Assembly (NCBI GenBank): GCA_028292305.1
Contig: JAQGMQ010000554.1
Span: 1-6,484, forward strand
From: Rhodoferax sp.
GTDB lineage: Bacteria > Pseudomonadota > Gammaproteobacteria > Burkholderiales > Burkholderiaceae_C
Direction of reading: 5' to 3'
DNA length: 6,484 nt
This document shows positions 6,122 through 6,484 of the stretch, in pieces (the stretch's first letter is position 1; each line of letters starts with the position of its first letter). The notes under the pieces are model-generated. The model was given only the letters and a program-made list of their open reading frames with translations, was not told the origin of the DNA and searched no databases. Made by a program: the position numbers and the translations under genes.

Positions 6122-6484
6122 TCATTGCGGCACAGGCTCCTTGATCTGGCCGCCTTCGTCCATCACCAGCCACACCAGCAGCTTCGCCGGCCGCGTCTGG
6201 CTGGCGTTGCGTGATTGCAGGTGCGGCACTTGCGGCACTTCCACCCAGGAATCGCCGGCACGGTAGGTCTTCGGTGCTTCGCCCTTGACCTGCGAGACCA
6301 CGCTGCCTTCGAGCACATAAGCCATCACCGTGCCGCCGTGCTGGTGCGGCGCGCTGGCCTGGCCGGGCTTGTAAGACACGATGGCCATGGCCGCCTGTTT
6401 GCCGGGGGCGTCAGGCATCTTCTGCAGCTGCAGCGGCGTGATCTTTTCTTCTTCCTTGGGGCTGTGCGCCTGCGCGTTGGCCAC
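6122..6484 (-). CDS. Secreted single-domain cupin protein, 5' end outside the window (partial)
   Basis: This is a small beta-barrel cupin. The frame is open to the right edge, where the visible part begins VANAQA-HSPKEE. That looks like the end of a signal peptide with cleavage after AQA, so the GTG at 6484 is probably internal and the true start lies beyond the window. Counting from that codon, motif 1 is G41...H47-Q-H49, followed by YVLEG (56-60), and motif 2 is G77DSWVEVPQVPH88LQSRN93. The three metal-ligand histidines (47, 49, 88) are present. The Glu usually found five residues after the second His is Met54, and the usual Gly of the motif 2 PxG is Val86 or Gln85 depending on alignment. 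Metal binding is therefore plausible but with a reduced ligand set. Enzymatic role and ligand are unknown; periplasmic location is inferred from the apparent signal peptide. It lies 18 bases upstream of the transporter gene and is probably co-transcribed with it. Confidence 0.85.
   Translation of the reverse strand: MANAQAHSPKEEEKITPLQLQKMPDAPGKQAAMAIVSYKPGQASAPHQHGGTVMAYVLEGSVVSQVKGEAPKTYRAGDSWVEVPQVPHLQSRNASQTRPAKLLVWLVMDEGGQIKEPVPQ

Noticed and set aside
6223..6240. Two adjacent copies of GCGGCACTT in the cupin gene
   Set aside because: They encode the Val-Pro pairs of cupin motif 2, whose length is normal, so this is not an insertion; the repeat is likely chance.

Overview
The window is very GC-rich, and almost every base is coding. 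Codon use and protein style (Ala/Leu/Arg-rich, strong G/C at third positions) suggest a betaproteobacterium of the order Burkholderiales, perhaps Comamonadaceae-like. That placement rests on general appearance only; there is no rRNA or marker gene here.

Layout. Five genes form two convergent groups. The plus-strand group (1-4537) is a signalling operon in the order response regulator, sensor kinase 1, sensor kinase 2. The regulator is a NarL/LuxR-type protein whose 5' end lies outside the window. Its last 35 bases overlap the start of kinase 1 (680 aa), and kinase 2 (679 aa) starts 5 bases after kinase 1 stops. The minus-strand group (6484-4541) is a secreted cupin protein, whose 5' end is cut by the window edge, followed 18 bases later by a 14-helix MFS transporter. 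The two groups meet tail to tail with only 3 bases between their stop codons. No RNA gene, mobile element or CRISPR array was seen, and no stretch longer than about 20 bases lacks a gene.

How it works. The two kinases are tandem paralogues with the same plan: an export signal, a beta-rich extracytoplasmic domain, seven membrane helices, a coiled-coil signalling helix, a HisKA_3-type dimerisation/phosphoacceptor domain and a C-terminal ATPase domain. They presumably sense an envelope signal and control phosphorylation of the upstream regulator. The cupin and transporter may be a target or an unrelated neighbour; nothing in the sequence decides this.

Most notable point. Kinase 2 keeps the phosphoacceptor histidine (H485) and an unchanged dimerisation region. 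It has lost two key ATP-site residues: the N-box Asn is His587, and the second Gly of the G1 box is Ser618. Kinase 1 has both (N578, G609). Across the dimerisation helix, 55 consecutive codons encode identical protein but differ silently at 15 codons, so this part is still under selection in kinase 2. This fits an active kinase paired with a pseudokinase or phosphoacceptor partner, perhaps as a heterodimer, rather than simple redundancy or decay.
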